From Arsukibacterium tuosuense (GTDB taxonomy: Bacteria; Pseudomonadota; Gammaproteobacteria; Enterobacterales; Alteromonadaceae), in the NCBI RefSeq assembly GCF_900215315.1, contig NZ_OBEB01000007.1, forward strand, positions 211,545-275,544: a stretch of 64,000 nucleotides of DNA, in the 5' to 3' direction. Every line of letters begins with the position of its first letter. Position 1 is the first letter of the stretch. Positions 39,530-48,342 of this stretch are shown in pieces. The notes below the pieces were generated by a model, which ran no database searches, was not told the DNA's origin, and saw only the letters and a program-made list of their open reading frames with translations. The position numbers and the translations under genes are program-made.

Positions 39530-41323
39530 TTAAAAGCCGAAGGTTACTATTACCGGGTCGTGGTCAGAAGAACGGTAGGGGGTTGGCCCAAACAGGCGTT
39601 GTTGTGCCTCTGCTGATTTATAACGGCTGCTGTAATCTAGCAGCATGGGTTCATCGGCATTGATTGACCAGTGCTGCAACGTGCGCAGATATTGAGCCAG
39701 TTGTGGGCTGGCCAGTGCATGATCTAATGAACCGCTGCGGCCACGAAATGCATAAGAAAACCCCGGATTCTGCTCATCATGCAAATAAGTCCAACCTGCC
39801 TGTTCCAGTGCCCGTACCGGATCTTCCATCCGGTAGGCATTTAAATCACCCACAACCAGCTGGTAAGGGGTGGTAACACCGGTGGGCGCCGTCGCTAACC
39901 AGGCTGATAAGGCATGGCTGGCTTCAACCCTTGCCGCATTCCAGCACGCCTGACCGTCGTGCTGATCAGCCTGTAATTGCAGGCTGGCGTCCCGCGGGCA
40001 ACTGCCTTTTGATTTAAAATGATTAACTGCTACGGTGACCTCTTTGCCGCTGGCCAGATGTTTAAAGGTCTGAGCCACCGGCGCCCGGTTCAGCCGGGTA
40101 AAAGGCTCAGCCGTCTGAGTAGCAGCTGTGCCGGTTTCGATGACCGCTGCACCCCGGTATATTAAGCCTACTTTAATGGCATCAGTGCCCGGCGTCTCTG
40201 CAGTTTTAACCAGGGTATAGGGGGTACTGACGACATCGTTTAATGCTGCCACCAGCGTTGCCATGGCACTGCCGTTACCGTAGCCATTATTTTCCAGTTC
40301 CAGTAAACCGATTATGTCCGCATCCATCGCCGCCAGCGCACTAACCAGCTTTGCCTGCTGCCGGGCTAAATCTGCCGGCGTCCGGGCGCCACGACGGGTT
40401 GGGAAAGGCTCTGCCTGACCATGGCCGGTAAAAAAGTTCAGGACATTAAATACCGCGATCCGCAGCTCATCAGCTTGTTTGGCAACCGGCGCGGCTGGCC
40501 TTGGGTTGGTAGTCAGAAACTCCGGAGTCCGGGTAGGGATTAGCCGGTAGCCGCGCTCATCCTGAAACAACAGGCCACTGACACCGCGCACGGTGTCACC
40601 CAGTCTCAGACTATTGTCTGCAGTCAGACCGGTTGGCGGGTAAGGCGCCGGATCGGGGTTTTGCTGCCAGCGGCCATCATCCAGCACCAGCATTTGCCGT
40701 AGTTGTTGTGCTGCATACTCGCGGGCTGCTGCGCCGGGTTGTTTAATTTCAGTCGGTACAAGTAAGCGCTGGTCGGCCAAGATCAGCTCGCCATAGCGGC
40801 CCAGTTGATAGCTGTCATTAACAATCAGATCCTGCGAAAAGCTCAGCCACATGCCTTCAAGTGCTTCAAAGTTCAGCTCAGCGGGCAGGGGCAGGGTAAC
40901 AGCCATTGGCTCGGGTTGCGTCTCAGTAGCGCATCGGACAACCTGGTTAATATCTGTCAGCGATGTCAGGTCGTTAATTTCAGCTACCGTGCCCTGTAGC
41001 AGCAATACGTCGCCGTGCTGATAACCACTGAACTCAGTAAGCTGAATAAATAAACCCTCTGAAGTCTGAGGCTTATCATCGGCAGCCAGACTTTGCAGCA
41101 TCAACCCGGGCAGTGGCGAGTCAGGATACACTTCGCTTATTACCACCCCCTGGGTTATCACTTGCTGGCCCAGTAACGGGCTTTGCTCTGCCTGGCCCTG
41201 AATAGCAGAAATAGTGACAACGGGTCGGGACGGCGCGTCACAGCTAAGTTGCTGCTCAGAATTACTGCAGGCTGTCAGGCCTAGCAGTATTGCGATAAGC
41301 GGCATAAACATCATTAAACGCAT
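39530..41323 (-). CDS. ExeM/NucH-type extracellular endonuclease, lipoprotein form
   Basis: This 597-residue exported nuclease probably degrades extracellular DNA for nutrients or biofilm turnover. The N-terminus is a lipoprotein signal with lipobox LTAC (C19). An OB-fold-like segment follows (about 35-150: TISAIQGQAEQSPLLGQQVI), then the endonuclease/exonuclease/phosphatase domain (about 285-597), with FNVLNFF, GLLELENN, NHFKSKG, VVGDLNAY and the terminal SSDHDPVIV. Family members such as Shewanella ExeM are longer, with extra N- and C-terminal modules. It starts three bases after the purD stop, so it is probably cotranscribed with purD. Confidence 0.88.
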   Translation of the reverse strand: MRLMMFMPLIAILLGLTACSNSEQQLSCDAPSRPVVTISAIQGQAEQSPLLGQQVITQGVVISEVYPDSPLPGLMLQSLAADDKPQTSEGLFIQLTEFSGYQHGDVLLLQGTVAEINDLTSLTDINQVVRCATETQPEPMAVTLPLPAELNFEALEGMWLSFSQDLIVNDSYQLGRYGELILADQRLLVPTEIKQPGAAAREYAAQQLRQMLVLDDGRWQQNPDPAPYPPTGLTADNSLRLGDTVRGVSGLLFQDERGYRLIPTRTPEFLTTNPRPAAPVAKQADELRIAVFNVLNFFTGHGQAEPFPTRRGARTPADLARQQAKLVSALAAMDADIIGLLELENNGYGNGSAMATLVAALNDVVSTPYTLVKTAETPGTDAIKVGLIYRGAAVIETGTAATQTAEPFTRLNRAPVAQTFKHLASGKEVTVAVNHFKSKGSCPRDASLQLQADQHDGQACWNAARVEASHALSAWLATAPTGVTTPYQLVVGDLNAYRMEDPVRALEQAGWTYLHDEQNPGFSYAFRGRSGSLDHALASPQLAQYLRTLQHWSINADEPMLLDYSSRYKSAEAQQRLFGPTPYRSSDHDPVIVTFGF

Positions 41324-41326
41324 GAT

Positions 41327-42622
41327 TTAGCCTTGTTGTGTTTGTTCGCGGGCAACCGCACGATAGCCAATGTCGCTGCGATAAAACATGCCATCCCAGC
41401 TGATATGGCTTGCCAGCTGGTAAGCAGCCTGCTGCGCAGCACTGACGTTGGCACCCAGCGCCGTGGCGCAGAGTACCCGGCCACCATTTGTCACTACTTC
41501 ATCGTCTTTTAACGCTGTGCCGGCATGAAACACTTTGGCGCTGTCAGTGTCGATGCCGTCCAGGCCGGCTATCGCTGCACCTTTAGCATAGCTGTCCGGA
41601 TAACCGCCGGCCGCAAGCACAACGCCTACCGCTGCCTGTTCGGTGAAATCGATATCCACCTGATCAAGCTTGCCTTCGACGGCAGCCTGGCATAGCGCTA
41701 CTAAGTCAGATTTTAACCTGAGCATTATCGGTTGGGTTTCCGGATCACCAAAGCGGCAGTTAAACTCCAGCACCTTGGCTGAGCCGTCGGGGGCTATCAT
41801 TAGGCCGGCATATAAAAAGCCGGTAAATACATTACCTTCTGCAGCCATGCCGCGCACGGTTGGATAAATAACCTGCTGCATTACCCAGTCGTGCACCGCA
41901 GGTGTAACAACCGGGGCGGGAGAATAAGCCCCCATGCCACCGGTGTTTGGGCCTTTGTCGCCGTTGTCGCGGGCTTTATGATCCTGCGATGAGGCAAACG
42001 CCAGCGCATGTTCGCCATCTACCATTACGATAAAAGACGCTTCTTCACCGTGTAAAAACTCTTCAATAACTACCCGGCTGCCGGCATCACCAAATTTGTT
42101 GCCGGCCAGCATATCGTCAATGGCAGCAAAGGCTTCGGTTTCACTCTGGGCAATAATAACGCCCTTACCGGCGGCCAGGCCGTCTGCTTTAATCACAATA
42201 GGCGTACCCAATTGTCTGACGAAGGCTTTAGCCGGCGCAATCTCGGTAAAGTTCTGGTAAGCGGCGGTGGGGATCTGATGACGGGCCAGAAAGTCCTTGG
42301 CAAAAGCTTTTGAACTCTCTAACTGCGCTGCCGTCTGCGTGGGGCCAAAGATAGCCATGCCCTGCTTACGAAACGCATCGACCACACCTTTGGCCAGCGG
42401 CGCTTCCGGGCCAACTATCGTCAGGCCGATTTGCTGCTCTGTGGCAAAGGCCAGTAAACCTGCTACATCATCAGCGGCAATAGCCACGTTCTGCAGGTTT
42501 GTTTCACGGGCGGTGCCCGCATTGCCGGGTGCAACAAATACCTGGCTGACTAAGGGAGATTGCGCCGCCTTCCAGGCCAGTGCATGTTCGCGGCCGCCGC
42601 CGCCGATTACCAGTACTTTCAT
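41327..42622 (-). CDS. purD: Phosphoribosylamine-glycine ligase
   Basis: PurD (GAR synthetase) ligates glycine to phosphoribosylamine in purine synthesis. The 431 residues (E. coli 429) are an ATP-grasp enzyme: MKVLVIGGGGREHALAWK at the start, VIKADGLAAGKGVI, the EEFLHGEEASF loop, GGMGAYSPAP and LEFNCRFGDPE. In most gammaproteobacteria purH directly precedes purD; here a putative periplasmic methyltransferase gene takes that place 13 bases upstream, and a nuclease gene follows. Confidence 0.96.
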   Translation of the reverse strand: MKVLVIGGGGREHALAWKAAQSPLVSQVFVAPGNAGTARETNLQNVAIAADDVAGLLAFATEQQIGLTIVGPEAPLAKGVVDAFRKQGMAIFGPTQTAAQLESSKAFAKDFLARHQIPTAAYQNFTEIAPAKAFVRQLGTPIVIKADGLAAGKGVIIAQSETEAFAAIDDMLAGNKFGDAGSRVVIEEFLHGEEASFIVMVDGEHALAFASSQDHKARDNGDKGPNTGGMGAYSPAPVVTPAVHDWVMQQVIYPTVRGMAAEGNVFTGFLYAGLMIAPDGSAKVLEFNCRFGDPETQPIMLRLKSDLVALCQAAVEGKLDQVDIDFTEQAAVGVVLAAGGYPDSYAKGAAIAGLDGIDTDSAKVFHAGTALKDDEVVTNGGRVLCATALGANVSAAQQAAYQLASHISWDGMFYRSDIGYRAVAREQTQQG

Positions 42623-42635
42623 CGGGTTTTCCGTT

Positions 42636-43460
42636 TTATTGTGCTACAGGTTTACGAAATTTCAGGGTCATACGATCGCTTTCACCAATTGCCTGATATT
42701 TGGCTTTGTCTTGCTCGCCCAACCGCAATACCGGGGGCAGGCTCCAGACACCACGAGGATGATCAGCGCTGTCCTTAGGGTTGGCGTTAATATCGCTGCT
42801 TGCTTCCAGTTCAAAGCCCGCTTGTTCAGCCAGACTTATGGTCAGTTGTTCTGGGAAATAGCCGGTTTTGGTCCAGTCCCCGGCCGTCTGATCGGCTGGC
42901 AGACGGTGTTCGACTACACCCAGGACACCACCGGGCTTTAACGCTTTATAAAAGTCTTTAAATATTGCGACCATAGCCTCATCGCCACCCTGACCATACC
43001 AATTGTGCAGGTTACGGAAAGTCAGTACCACATCTGCGCTGCCGGCCGGTGCAATGGCGTTACTGTTACCCGGGGCAAATTCGGTTAACATTACCCGGCT
43101 GTATATTGGATCCGCAGCCAGCTTTTCTTTAAATGCTGCCAGGTTTTTTTTGTAATAATCTGAGCTGCTGTCAGCCGGGAAATGGGCAGCGTAGTAGGTG
43201 CCATGAGCTGCCAATAGTGGTGCCAGTATTTCGGTATACCAGCCACCACCCGGTGATATTTCTACCACGGTGCTTTTAGGCGTAACGTCAAAAAACTGCA
43301 GAGTTTGCACCGGATTACGGAACTGATCGCGGCTTTTGTTCTGTTCACTGCGGACATGATGATCTGCGGCTTGCTGCAGGGCGTCAGTGGTGCTGTCTGC
43401 CAGTACTGGCAGCGACAAGAGTATTGCTGATAACGTTATAACTTTGCTAAGTGTTTTCAT
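42636..43460 (-). CDS. Exported class I SAM-dependent methyltransferase-like protein
   Basis: This 274-residue protein has a clear signal peptide (about 1-21, ending PVLA) followed by a Rossmann-type methyltransferase fold. Motif I reads VVEISPGGGWYTEIL, a motif-II-like segment is ADVVLTFRNLHNW, and ALKPGGVLGVVEHR is typical of class I enzymes. It resembles the COG4798 predicted methyltransferases, many of which carry signal peptides. SAM is not known to be plentiful in the periplasm, so the true activity is unclear. It is the first of a likely minus-strand unit with purD and the nuclease. Confidence 0.82.
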   Translation of the reverse strand: MKTLSKVITLSAILLSLPVLADSTTDALQQAADHHVRSEQNKSRDQFRNPVQTLQFFDVTPKSTVVEISPGGGWYTEILAPLLAAHGTYYAAHFPADSSSDYYKKNLAAFKEKLAADPIYSRVMLTEFAPGNSNAIAPAGSADVVLTFRNLHNWYGQGGDEAMVAIFKDFYKALKPGGVLGVVEHRLPADQTAGDWTKTGYFPEQLTISLAEQAGFELEASSDINANPKDSADHPRGVWSLPPVLRLGEQDKAKYQAIGESDRMTLKFRKPVAQ

Positions 43461-43575
43461 CTTCAGGCTCTCTTTGATAAAAGTGGCGATAGTTTAGCAA
43501 AGCAGTCAATGAATTGCAGTGTTTATCGACAGTGGCTATCGTCTTCATTTAGATGGCCAGACTGCCAAATTTCAA

Positions 43576-43604
43576 TCAACAATTACATTAGCCTATGCTA
43601 GAAT
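43576..43604 (+). promoter_or_regulatory. Predicted promoter of trmJ
   Basis: An extended -10 (TGC followed by TAGAAT, 43599-43604) has a weak -35 TCAACA (43576-43581) 17 bases upstream. It lies 38 bases before the trmJ start and is the only good candidate in the gap between divergent genes. Confidence 0.45.
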
Positions 43605-43642
43605 GCCAGCCTTTTTAACTATGTGTTATCGGGTTATCCCTT

Positions 43643-44404
43643 ATGGACAATAAAATGCCGTGTGCCTTAGGCAATATTAAAGTGGTGCTGGTTGGTACCA
43701 CCCATACCGGTAATATTGGCTCGGTGGCCCGGGCAATGAAAACCATGGGTTTATCTCAGTTATGCCTGGTAGCGCCTAAGACGGCACCAGACGGCCAGGC
43801 CTATGCACTGGCTGCCGGTGCCAGCGAAATTCTGGCTGGTGCTACTACCTTTGACACCCTGGCAGAGGCGGTCGCCGATTGTGCCCTGGTCGTGGGCAGC
43901 AGCGCCCGGTCCCGCACGCTCAGCTGGCCTATGCTGGAGCCGCGCGAATGCGCTGAGTTAGCCATAGCCCAGAGTAATAAGCCGGTAGCGGTAGTGTTTG
44001 GCCGTGAGTCCAGTGGCCTTAGCAACGAAGAGCTGCAGCTGTGTAATTACCATGTCTGTATTGCCGCTAATCCGCAGTACAGCTCGCTGAATCTGGCGAT
44101 GGCAGTGCAAATTGTCTGTTACGAGCTGCGGATGGCTTATCTGGCCAAGGTGCCTGCTGCTGCCGAACCTGATGCTGTCAACTACCCAAGCTCAGAGCAA
44201 ATGGAAAACTTTTATCAGCATCTGGAAGCGGCGTTGCAGCACACCGGTTTTATTATTAAGCAGCATCCCGGGGTCGTGATGACAAAATTAAAACGGTTGT
44301 TTAACCGGGCCAGGCCGGAAGAAGCCGAGTATAATATTTTGCGCGGCATTCTGACCTCGATGCAGCGGCTTGAAAAAGTTGATGGCAATACTCACAAGGA
44401 GTAA
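43643..44404 (+). CDS. trmJ: tRNA (cytidine/uridine-32-2'-O)-methyltransferase TrmJ
   Basis: TrmJ is a SPOUT-family enzyme that methylates the ribose of nucleotide 32 in several tRNAs. The 253 residues (E. coli 246) show [47 protein letters not shown], and the knot-forming [18 protein letters not shown]. As in E. coli it lies just upstream of the isc region, although here cysE comes between it and iscR. The ribosome site is weak; an ATG five codons in is an alternative start. Confidence 0.94.
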   Translation: MDNKMPCALGNIKVVLVGTTHTGNIGSVARAMKTMGLSQLCLVAPKTAPDGQAYALAAGASEILAGATTFDTLAEAVADCALVVGSSARSRTLSWPMLEPRECAELAIAQSNKPVAVVFGRESSGLSNEELQLCNYHVCIAANPQYSSLNLAMAVQIVCYELRMAYLAKVPAAAEPDAVNYPSSEQMENFYQHLEAALQHTGFIIKQHPGVVMTKLKRLFNRARPEEAEYNILRGILTSMQRLEKVDGNTHKE

Positions 44405-44408
44405 GGCG

Positions 44409-45218
44409 ATGTTTGCGGGTATCAGAGAAGATATAAAAAGTGTTTTTGATCGCGATCCGGCGGCGCGCAGTACTTTCGAGGTGCTTACTAATTATCCTGG
44501 GTTACATGCAATCTGGTGGCACCGGCTTAACCACAGGTTGTGGCGGGCGAATTTTAAGTGGCTGGCCCGCTTTTTAAGTACTATTGCCCGCTGGCTGACC
44601 GGGGTCGAAATTCATCCGGGTGCTAAAATTGGTCGCCGCTTTTTTATAGACCATGGCATGGGCGTGGTCATTGGTGAAACGGCTGAGATAGGTGATGACT
44701 GTACGTTGTACCATGGTGTCACCTTAGGCGGTACCAGTTGGAACCCTGGCAAACGCCATCCTACCCTGGCTAATGGTGTGGTCATTGGTGCCGGCGCTAA
44801 AGTGCTGGGGCCATTACAGGTGGGCGAAAATGCCCGCATCGGTTCCAATGCCGTGGTGGTGCGTGATGTGCCGGCGGGGGCGACCGTGGTGGGTATTCCG
44901 GGCCGGATTGTTGCTAAAGTGGCGGCAGAAGTCAGTGAGCAGCGCCAGCATCTGGCGAAGAAGTTTGGGTTTGATGCTTATGCAGTGTCAGCAGAAAATC
45001 CGGATCCGGTTGCCAGCGCTATCGGTACCTTGCTCGACCACATCCATCTGCTGGATAATAAAGTGGCGGAGCTGTGTAGCAGTGTCAACAGCCTGGGCGG
45101 TAACGTTTGTGCTGAAATGCCGGAGTTAGATTTACCGGAAGAAGATTTTAAACGGGCCGAGCAGCAAGCAGCTGAGCAACGACGCAAAGAAGTTGATGCT
45201 TTTGATCCGGGTATTTAA
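44409..45218 (+). CDS. cysE: Serine O-acetyltransferase
   Basis: CysE acetylates serine to O-acetylserine, the first step of cysteine synthesis. The 269 residues (E. coli 273) have a helical N-terminus and left-handed beta-helix hexapeptide repeats (about 65-180, for example [20 protein letters not shown] and [20 protein letters not shown]). The C-terminus ends in DPGI, and a C-terminal isoleucine is known to dock into cysteine synthase CysK. The ATG at 44409 has AAGGAG upstream. Placement beside iscRSUA links cysteine supply to Fe-S assembly and is common outside enterics. Confidence 0.95.
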   Translation: MFAGIREDIKSVFDRDPAARSTFEVLTNYPGLHAIWWHRLNHRLWRANFKWLARFLSTIARWLTGVEIHPGAKIGRRFFIDHGMGVVIGETAEIGDDCTLYHGVTLGGTSWNPGKRHPTLANGVVIGAGAKVLGPLQVGENARIGSNAVVVRDVPAGATVVGIPGRIVAKVAAEVSEQRQHLAKKFGFDAYAVSAENPDPVASAIGTLLDHIHLLDNKVAELCSSVNSLGGNVCAEMPELDLPEEDFKRAEQQAAEQRRKEVDAFDPGI

Positions 45219-45235
45219 TTAATACCGTGCTCGTA

Positions 45236-45285
45236 ATACCTGACTATACTGGTAGGATATATACTTGACTAAAATAGTCAGGATT
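45236..45285. promoter_or_regulatory. Two abutting type 1 IscR binding sites
   Basis: Two 25-bp matches to the type 1 IscR consensus (ATASYYGACTRWWWYAGTCRRSTAT) lie end to end. The upstream one, 45236-45260, matches about 20 of 25 positions, and the downstream one, 45261-45285, matches 23 of 25. [2Fe-2S]-IscR is known to repress its own promoter through such sites. The downstream site spans the -35. Confidence 0.8.
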
Positions 45286-45292
45286 GTACAAT
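45265..45292 (+). promoter_or_regulatory. Predicted isc operon promoter
   Basis: The -35 TTGACT (45265-45270) and -10 TACAAT (45287-45292) are separated by 16 bases. The -35 and spacer lie inside the downstream IscR site, fitting direct autorepression of iscR and its operon. Confidence 0.7.
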
Positions 45293-45319
45293 AGCCCCTA
45301 TGAAGTCAGGGAGCGTGTT

Positions 45320-45802
45320 ATGAGATTAACCTCGAAAGGTCGCTATGCTGTGACTGCCATGCTGGATGTGGCACTGCACGCAGGGCAGGGTCCGGTGCCG
45401 CTGGCCGATATTTCTGAGCGCCAGGGTATTTCGTTATCTTATCTTGAACAATTATTCGCCCGCTTGCGTAAACAAGGTTTAGTGAGCAGCGTGCGCGGCC
45501 CGGGTGGCGGCTATCAGCTGGGGCTGGCACCGGAAGCCATTTCAATTTCGGCGGTTATTGCCGCAGTTGACGAGTCAGTAGATGCCACGCGCTGCCAGGG
45601 CAAATCAGATTGCCAGAGTGGCGCTAAGTGTTTAACCCATACTCTGTGGCACGATTTAAGTCACCGGATAGAAGATTTTCTAACCAATATCAGCCTGGCT
45701 GCACTGGTCAGTCAGCAAGATGTGCAAAATATTGCACAGCGGCAAAACAGTCGCAATGTAAAGAATCCTGCAACTGACATCAAAGTCAGTTGCCAGTTGT
45801 AA
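45320..45802 (+). CDS. iscR: Fe-S cluster regulator IscR
   Basis: IscR is an Rrf2-family repressor that senses Fe-S status through its own [2Fe-2S] cluster. The 160 residues start at an ATG with AGGGAG upstream. The winged helix-turn-helix covers about 1-80, and the cluster ligands C92, C98, C104 and H107 fall at exactly the E. coli positions. The C-terminal 30 residues are divergent. An in-frame start 36 bases upstream would run into the promoter and is rejected. It heads iscRSUA-hscBA-fdx. Confidence 0.96.
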   Translation: MRLTSKGRYAVTAMLDVALHAGQGPVPLADISERQGISLSYLEQLFARLRKQGLVSSVRGPGGGYQLGLAPEAISISAVIAAVDESVDATRCQGKSDCQSGAKCLTHTLWHDLSHRIEDFLTNISLAALVSQQDVQNIAQRQNSRNVKNPATDIKVSCQL

Positions 45803-45821
45803 ACGCATTACGGAGCCAACA

Positions 45822-47036
45822 ATGAAGCTACCTATTTATCTGGATTATGCGGCTACCACCCCGGTTGACCCGCGTGTGGCCGAAAAAATGATGCAATATC
45901 TGACTATGGATGGCGAGTTTGGTAATCCTGCGTCCCGTTCGCACCGTTTCGGCTGGCAGGCGGAAGAGTCGGTGGAAATCGCCCGTAGTCAGATAGCTGA
46001 ACTGGTTAACGCTGATCCACGGGAAATTGTGTTTACCTCTGGTGCCACTGAATCGAACAATCTGGCAATTAAAGGCGCAGCCCAGTTCTATAAGAAAAAG
46101 GGCAAGCATTTAATTACCGCTAAAACCGAACATAAAGCGGTGCTCGATACTATGCGCCAGCTGGAGCGTGAAGGTTTTGAAGTTACTTACCTGGACGTGG
46201 AAAGCAATGGCCTGGTTGATTTGGCTAAACTGGAAGCGGCTATGCGGCCTGACACTACTGTGGTCAGCCTTATGTTCGTTAATAACGAAATTGGTGTTAT
46301 TCAGGATATTGCTGCTATCGGTGAACTGTGTCGCAGCAAAGGTATTGTATTTCATGTCGACGCGGCCCAGGCCACCGGTAAGGTGGACATTGATTTACAG
46401 AACCTGAAAGTCGATTTAATGTCGTTCTCTGGTCACAAAACCTATGGCCCGAAAGGCATTGGTGCATTGTATGTGCGGCGTAAACCGCGGATTCGCTTAG
46501 AAGCACAAACTCACGGTGGTGGCCATGAGCGCGGTATGCGTTCAGGGACTCTGGCACCGCATCAGATTGCTGCTATGGGCGAAGCATTCCGGTTAGCCAA
46601 AGAAGAAATGGCCGCTGAGCGTGAGCGGATCACCGCATTGCGTGATCGCCTGTGGGATGGCATTAAAGATATTGAGCAAGTGTATTTAAATGGCGGCGGC
46701 GCACCCCGCGTACCGGGTATTACCAATATCAGCTTTAACTTTGTGGAAGGCGAGTCGCTGATCATGGCATTAAAAGATATTGCCGTATCATCAGGTTCAG
46801 CCTGTACTTCAGCCAGCTTAGAGCCATCTTATGTATTGCGGGCCCTGGGCCTAACGGATGAACTTGCTCACAGTTCAATTCGTTTTAGCATCGGCCGTTT
46901 TACTACGGAAGAACAGATTGACCACACGATTAAAATTGTCCATCAGGCGATTGATAAATTACGTGAAATGTCACCGTTATGGGACATGTTCAAAGACGGT
47001 ATTGATTTAAACACTGTGGCATGGGTTGCGCACTAA
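45822..47036 (+). CDS. iscS: Cysteine desulfurase IscS
   Basis: IscS removes sulfur from cysteine and passes it to IscU, ThiI, TusA and other acceptors. The 404 residues equal the E. coli length. The PLP lysine is K206 in [10 protein letters not shown], and the persulfide cysteine is C328 in [10 protein letters not shown] on the flexible loop. The N-terminus [17 protein letters not shown] is typical. It lies 19 bases after iscR in the isc operon. Confidence 0.98.
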   Translation: MKLPIYLDYAATTPVDPRVAEKMMQYLTMDGEFGNPASRSHRFGWQAEESVEIARSQIAELVNADPREIVFTSGATESNNLAIKGAAQFYKKKGKHLITAKTEHKAVLDTMRQLEREGFEVTYLDVESNGLVDLAKLEAAMRPDTTVVSLMFVNNEIGVIQDIAAIGELCRSKGIVFHVDAAQATGKVDIDLQNLKVDLMSFSGHKTYGPKGIGALYVRRKPRIRLEAQTHGGGHERGMRSGTLAPHQIAAMGEAFRLAKEEMAAERERITALRDRLWDGIKDIEQVYLNGGGAPRVPGITNISFNFVEGESLIMALKDIAVSSGSACTSASLEPSYVLRALGLTDELAHSSIRFSIGRFTTEEQIDHTIKIVHQAIDKLREMSPLWDMFKDGIDLNTVAWVAH

Positions 47037-47065
47037 GCGCGGACCGGCCCAACGAGGTAACAATC

Positions 47066-47449
47066 ATGGCTTACAGCAATAAAGTAATCGATCATTATGA
47101 AAATCCACGTAATGTGGGTTCTTTCGCCAAAGATGACCCAAGCATCGCTACCGGTATGGTCGGCGCCCCGGCTTGTGGTGACGTGATGAAACTGCAAATT
47201 AAAGTTAATGAACAGGGTATTATTGAAGATGCCAAGTTTAAAACTTACGGTTGCGGCAGCGCCATTGCTTCCAGCTCGCTGGTAACAGAGTGGGTTAAAG
47301 GCAAAAGTCTGGATGAAGCCCAGCAAATTAAGAACACAGACATCGCCCACGAACTGGCGTTGCCACCGGTGAAAATTCACTGTTCTATTCTGGCAGAAGA
47401 TGCAATCAAAGCGGCGATTGCCGATTATAAGCAAAAGCGCGGAGGTTAG
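47066..47449 (+). CDS. iscU: Fe-S cluster scaffold IscU
   Basis: IscU is the scaffold on which [2Fe-2S] and [4Fe-4S] clusters are assembled. The 127 residues contain the ligands C37, D39, C63 and C106, and the HscA recognition loop LPPVK at 99-103. The ATG at 47066 gives the family N-terminus MAYSNKVIDHYENPRNVG; an in-frame ATG 45 bases upstream lies inside iscS and is rejected. It lies between iscS and iscA. Confidence 0.98.
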   Translation: MAYSNKVIDHYENPRNVGSFAKDDPSIATGMVGAPACGDVMKLQIKVNEQGIIEDAKFKTYGCGSAIASSSLVTEWVKGKSLDEAQQIKNTDIAHELALPPVKIHCSILAEDAIKAAIADYKQKRGG

Positions 47450-47455
47450 GGCGGT

Positions 47456-47779
47456 ATGGCATTATCGATGACCACAGCGGCAGCTGAAAGAGTACGTAAC
47501 TTTCTGCAGAATCGCGGTAAGGGCCTGGGTTTGCGGGTGGGCGTTAAGACCACCGGCTGTTCCGGTCTTGCTTATGTGCTGGAGTTTGTCGATGAGCTGA
47601 ACGACGATGATCAGGTGTTTGAAGAGCATGGCCTGAAGCTGATTGTCGACGGTAAAAGCCTGGTATATATCGACGGCACCCAGCTGGATTTTGTCAAAGA
47701 AGGCCTGAACGAAGGTTTTCAGTTTAAGAATCCAAATGTTAACGGCGAATGTGGTTGCGGCGAAAGCTTTACCGTTTAA
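47456..47779 (+). CDS. iscA: Fe-S assembly A-type carrier IscA
   Basis: IscA is an A-type carrier that passes Fe-S clusters (mainly [4Fe-4S]) to target proteins. The 107 residues equal E. coli IscA, and the three conserved cysteines sit at C35 (TTGCSG), C99 and C101 (GECGCGESF). It follows iscU by six bases in the isc operon. Confidence 0.97.
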   Translation: MALSMTTAAAERVRNFLQNRGKGLGLRVGVKTTGCSGLAYVLEFVDELNDDDQVFEEHGLKLIVDGKSLVYIDGTQLDFVKEGLNEGFQFKNPNVNGECGCGESFTV

Positions 47780-47809
47780 TTTTTCCGACTGCTGTAAGGC
47801 CGATATTAG

Positions 47810-48334
47810 ATGAATTATTTTCAGTTGTTTGATTTGCCGGCGACCTTTGAGCTGGATTTAACTGAACTCGGTTCACGCTATCTGGCATTGCAGCGCCAAT
47901 TTCATCCTGACAATTATGCGGCTGCCTCTAATCGTGACCGCCTGATGTCGGTGCAGCAAACCGCTAATATTAACGATGCCTATCACAGCCTGAAGCAACC
48001 GTTGCTCCGGGCTGAACATCTGTTGGCGTTACGTGGTCTGAAAATCAGCCATGAACAACGCAGCTTCACCGATCCGGTGTTTTTAATGCAGCAAATGGAG
48101 TTGCGGGAACAGCTGGAAGAAATCAGCACAAGTGATGATCCGGACGACGCCATTATGGCGGTAGAGCAACAATTGCAGCAGCAACGCAAGGTATTGTTAA
48201 AACAACTGGCAGCAGCACTTGAGGCCAATACGGCTGAACAGAACCAGCAGGCTGCGGAACTGGTGCGTAAACTCAAATTTTTCTTTAAACTGCAGCACGA
48301 GCTGGAGTTAATTGAACAGCAATTACAAGACTAA
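47810..48334 (+). CDS. hscB: Fe-S co-chaperone HscB
   Basis: HscB is the J-domain partner that brings IscU to HscA and stimulates its ATPase. The 174 residues (E. coli 171) have an N-terminal J domain with the HPD motif at 32-34 (RQFHPDNY). A C-terminal three-helix domain rich in Gln and Leu (about 85-174) is expected to bind IscU. It is followed by hscA after eight bases. Confidence 0.95.
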   Translation: MNYFQLFDLPATFELDLTELGSRYLALQRQFHPDNYAAASNRDRLMSVQQTANINDAYHSLKQPLLRAEHLLALRGLKISHEQRSFTDPVFLMQQMELREQLEEISTSDDPDDAIMAVEQQLQQQRKVLLKQLAAALEANTAEQNQQAAELVRKLKFFFKLQHELELIEQQLQD

Positions 48335-48342
48335 ACTAAGCT

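Noticed and set aside
42297..42941. A 214-codon plus-strand open frame across the start of purD and the methyltransferase gene
   Set aside because: It lies antisense to two well-supported genes, has low-complexity composition, and matches no family I know.
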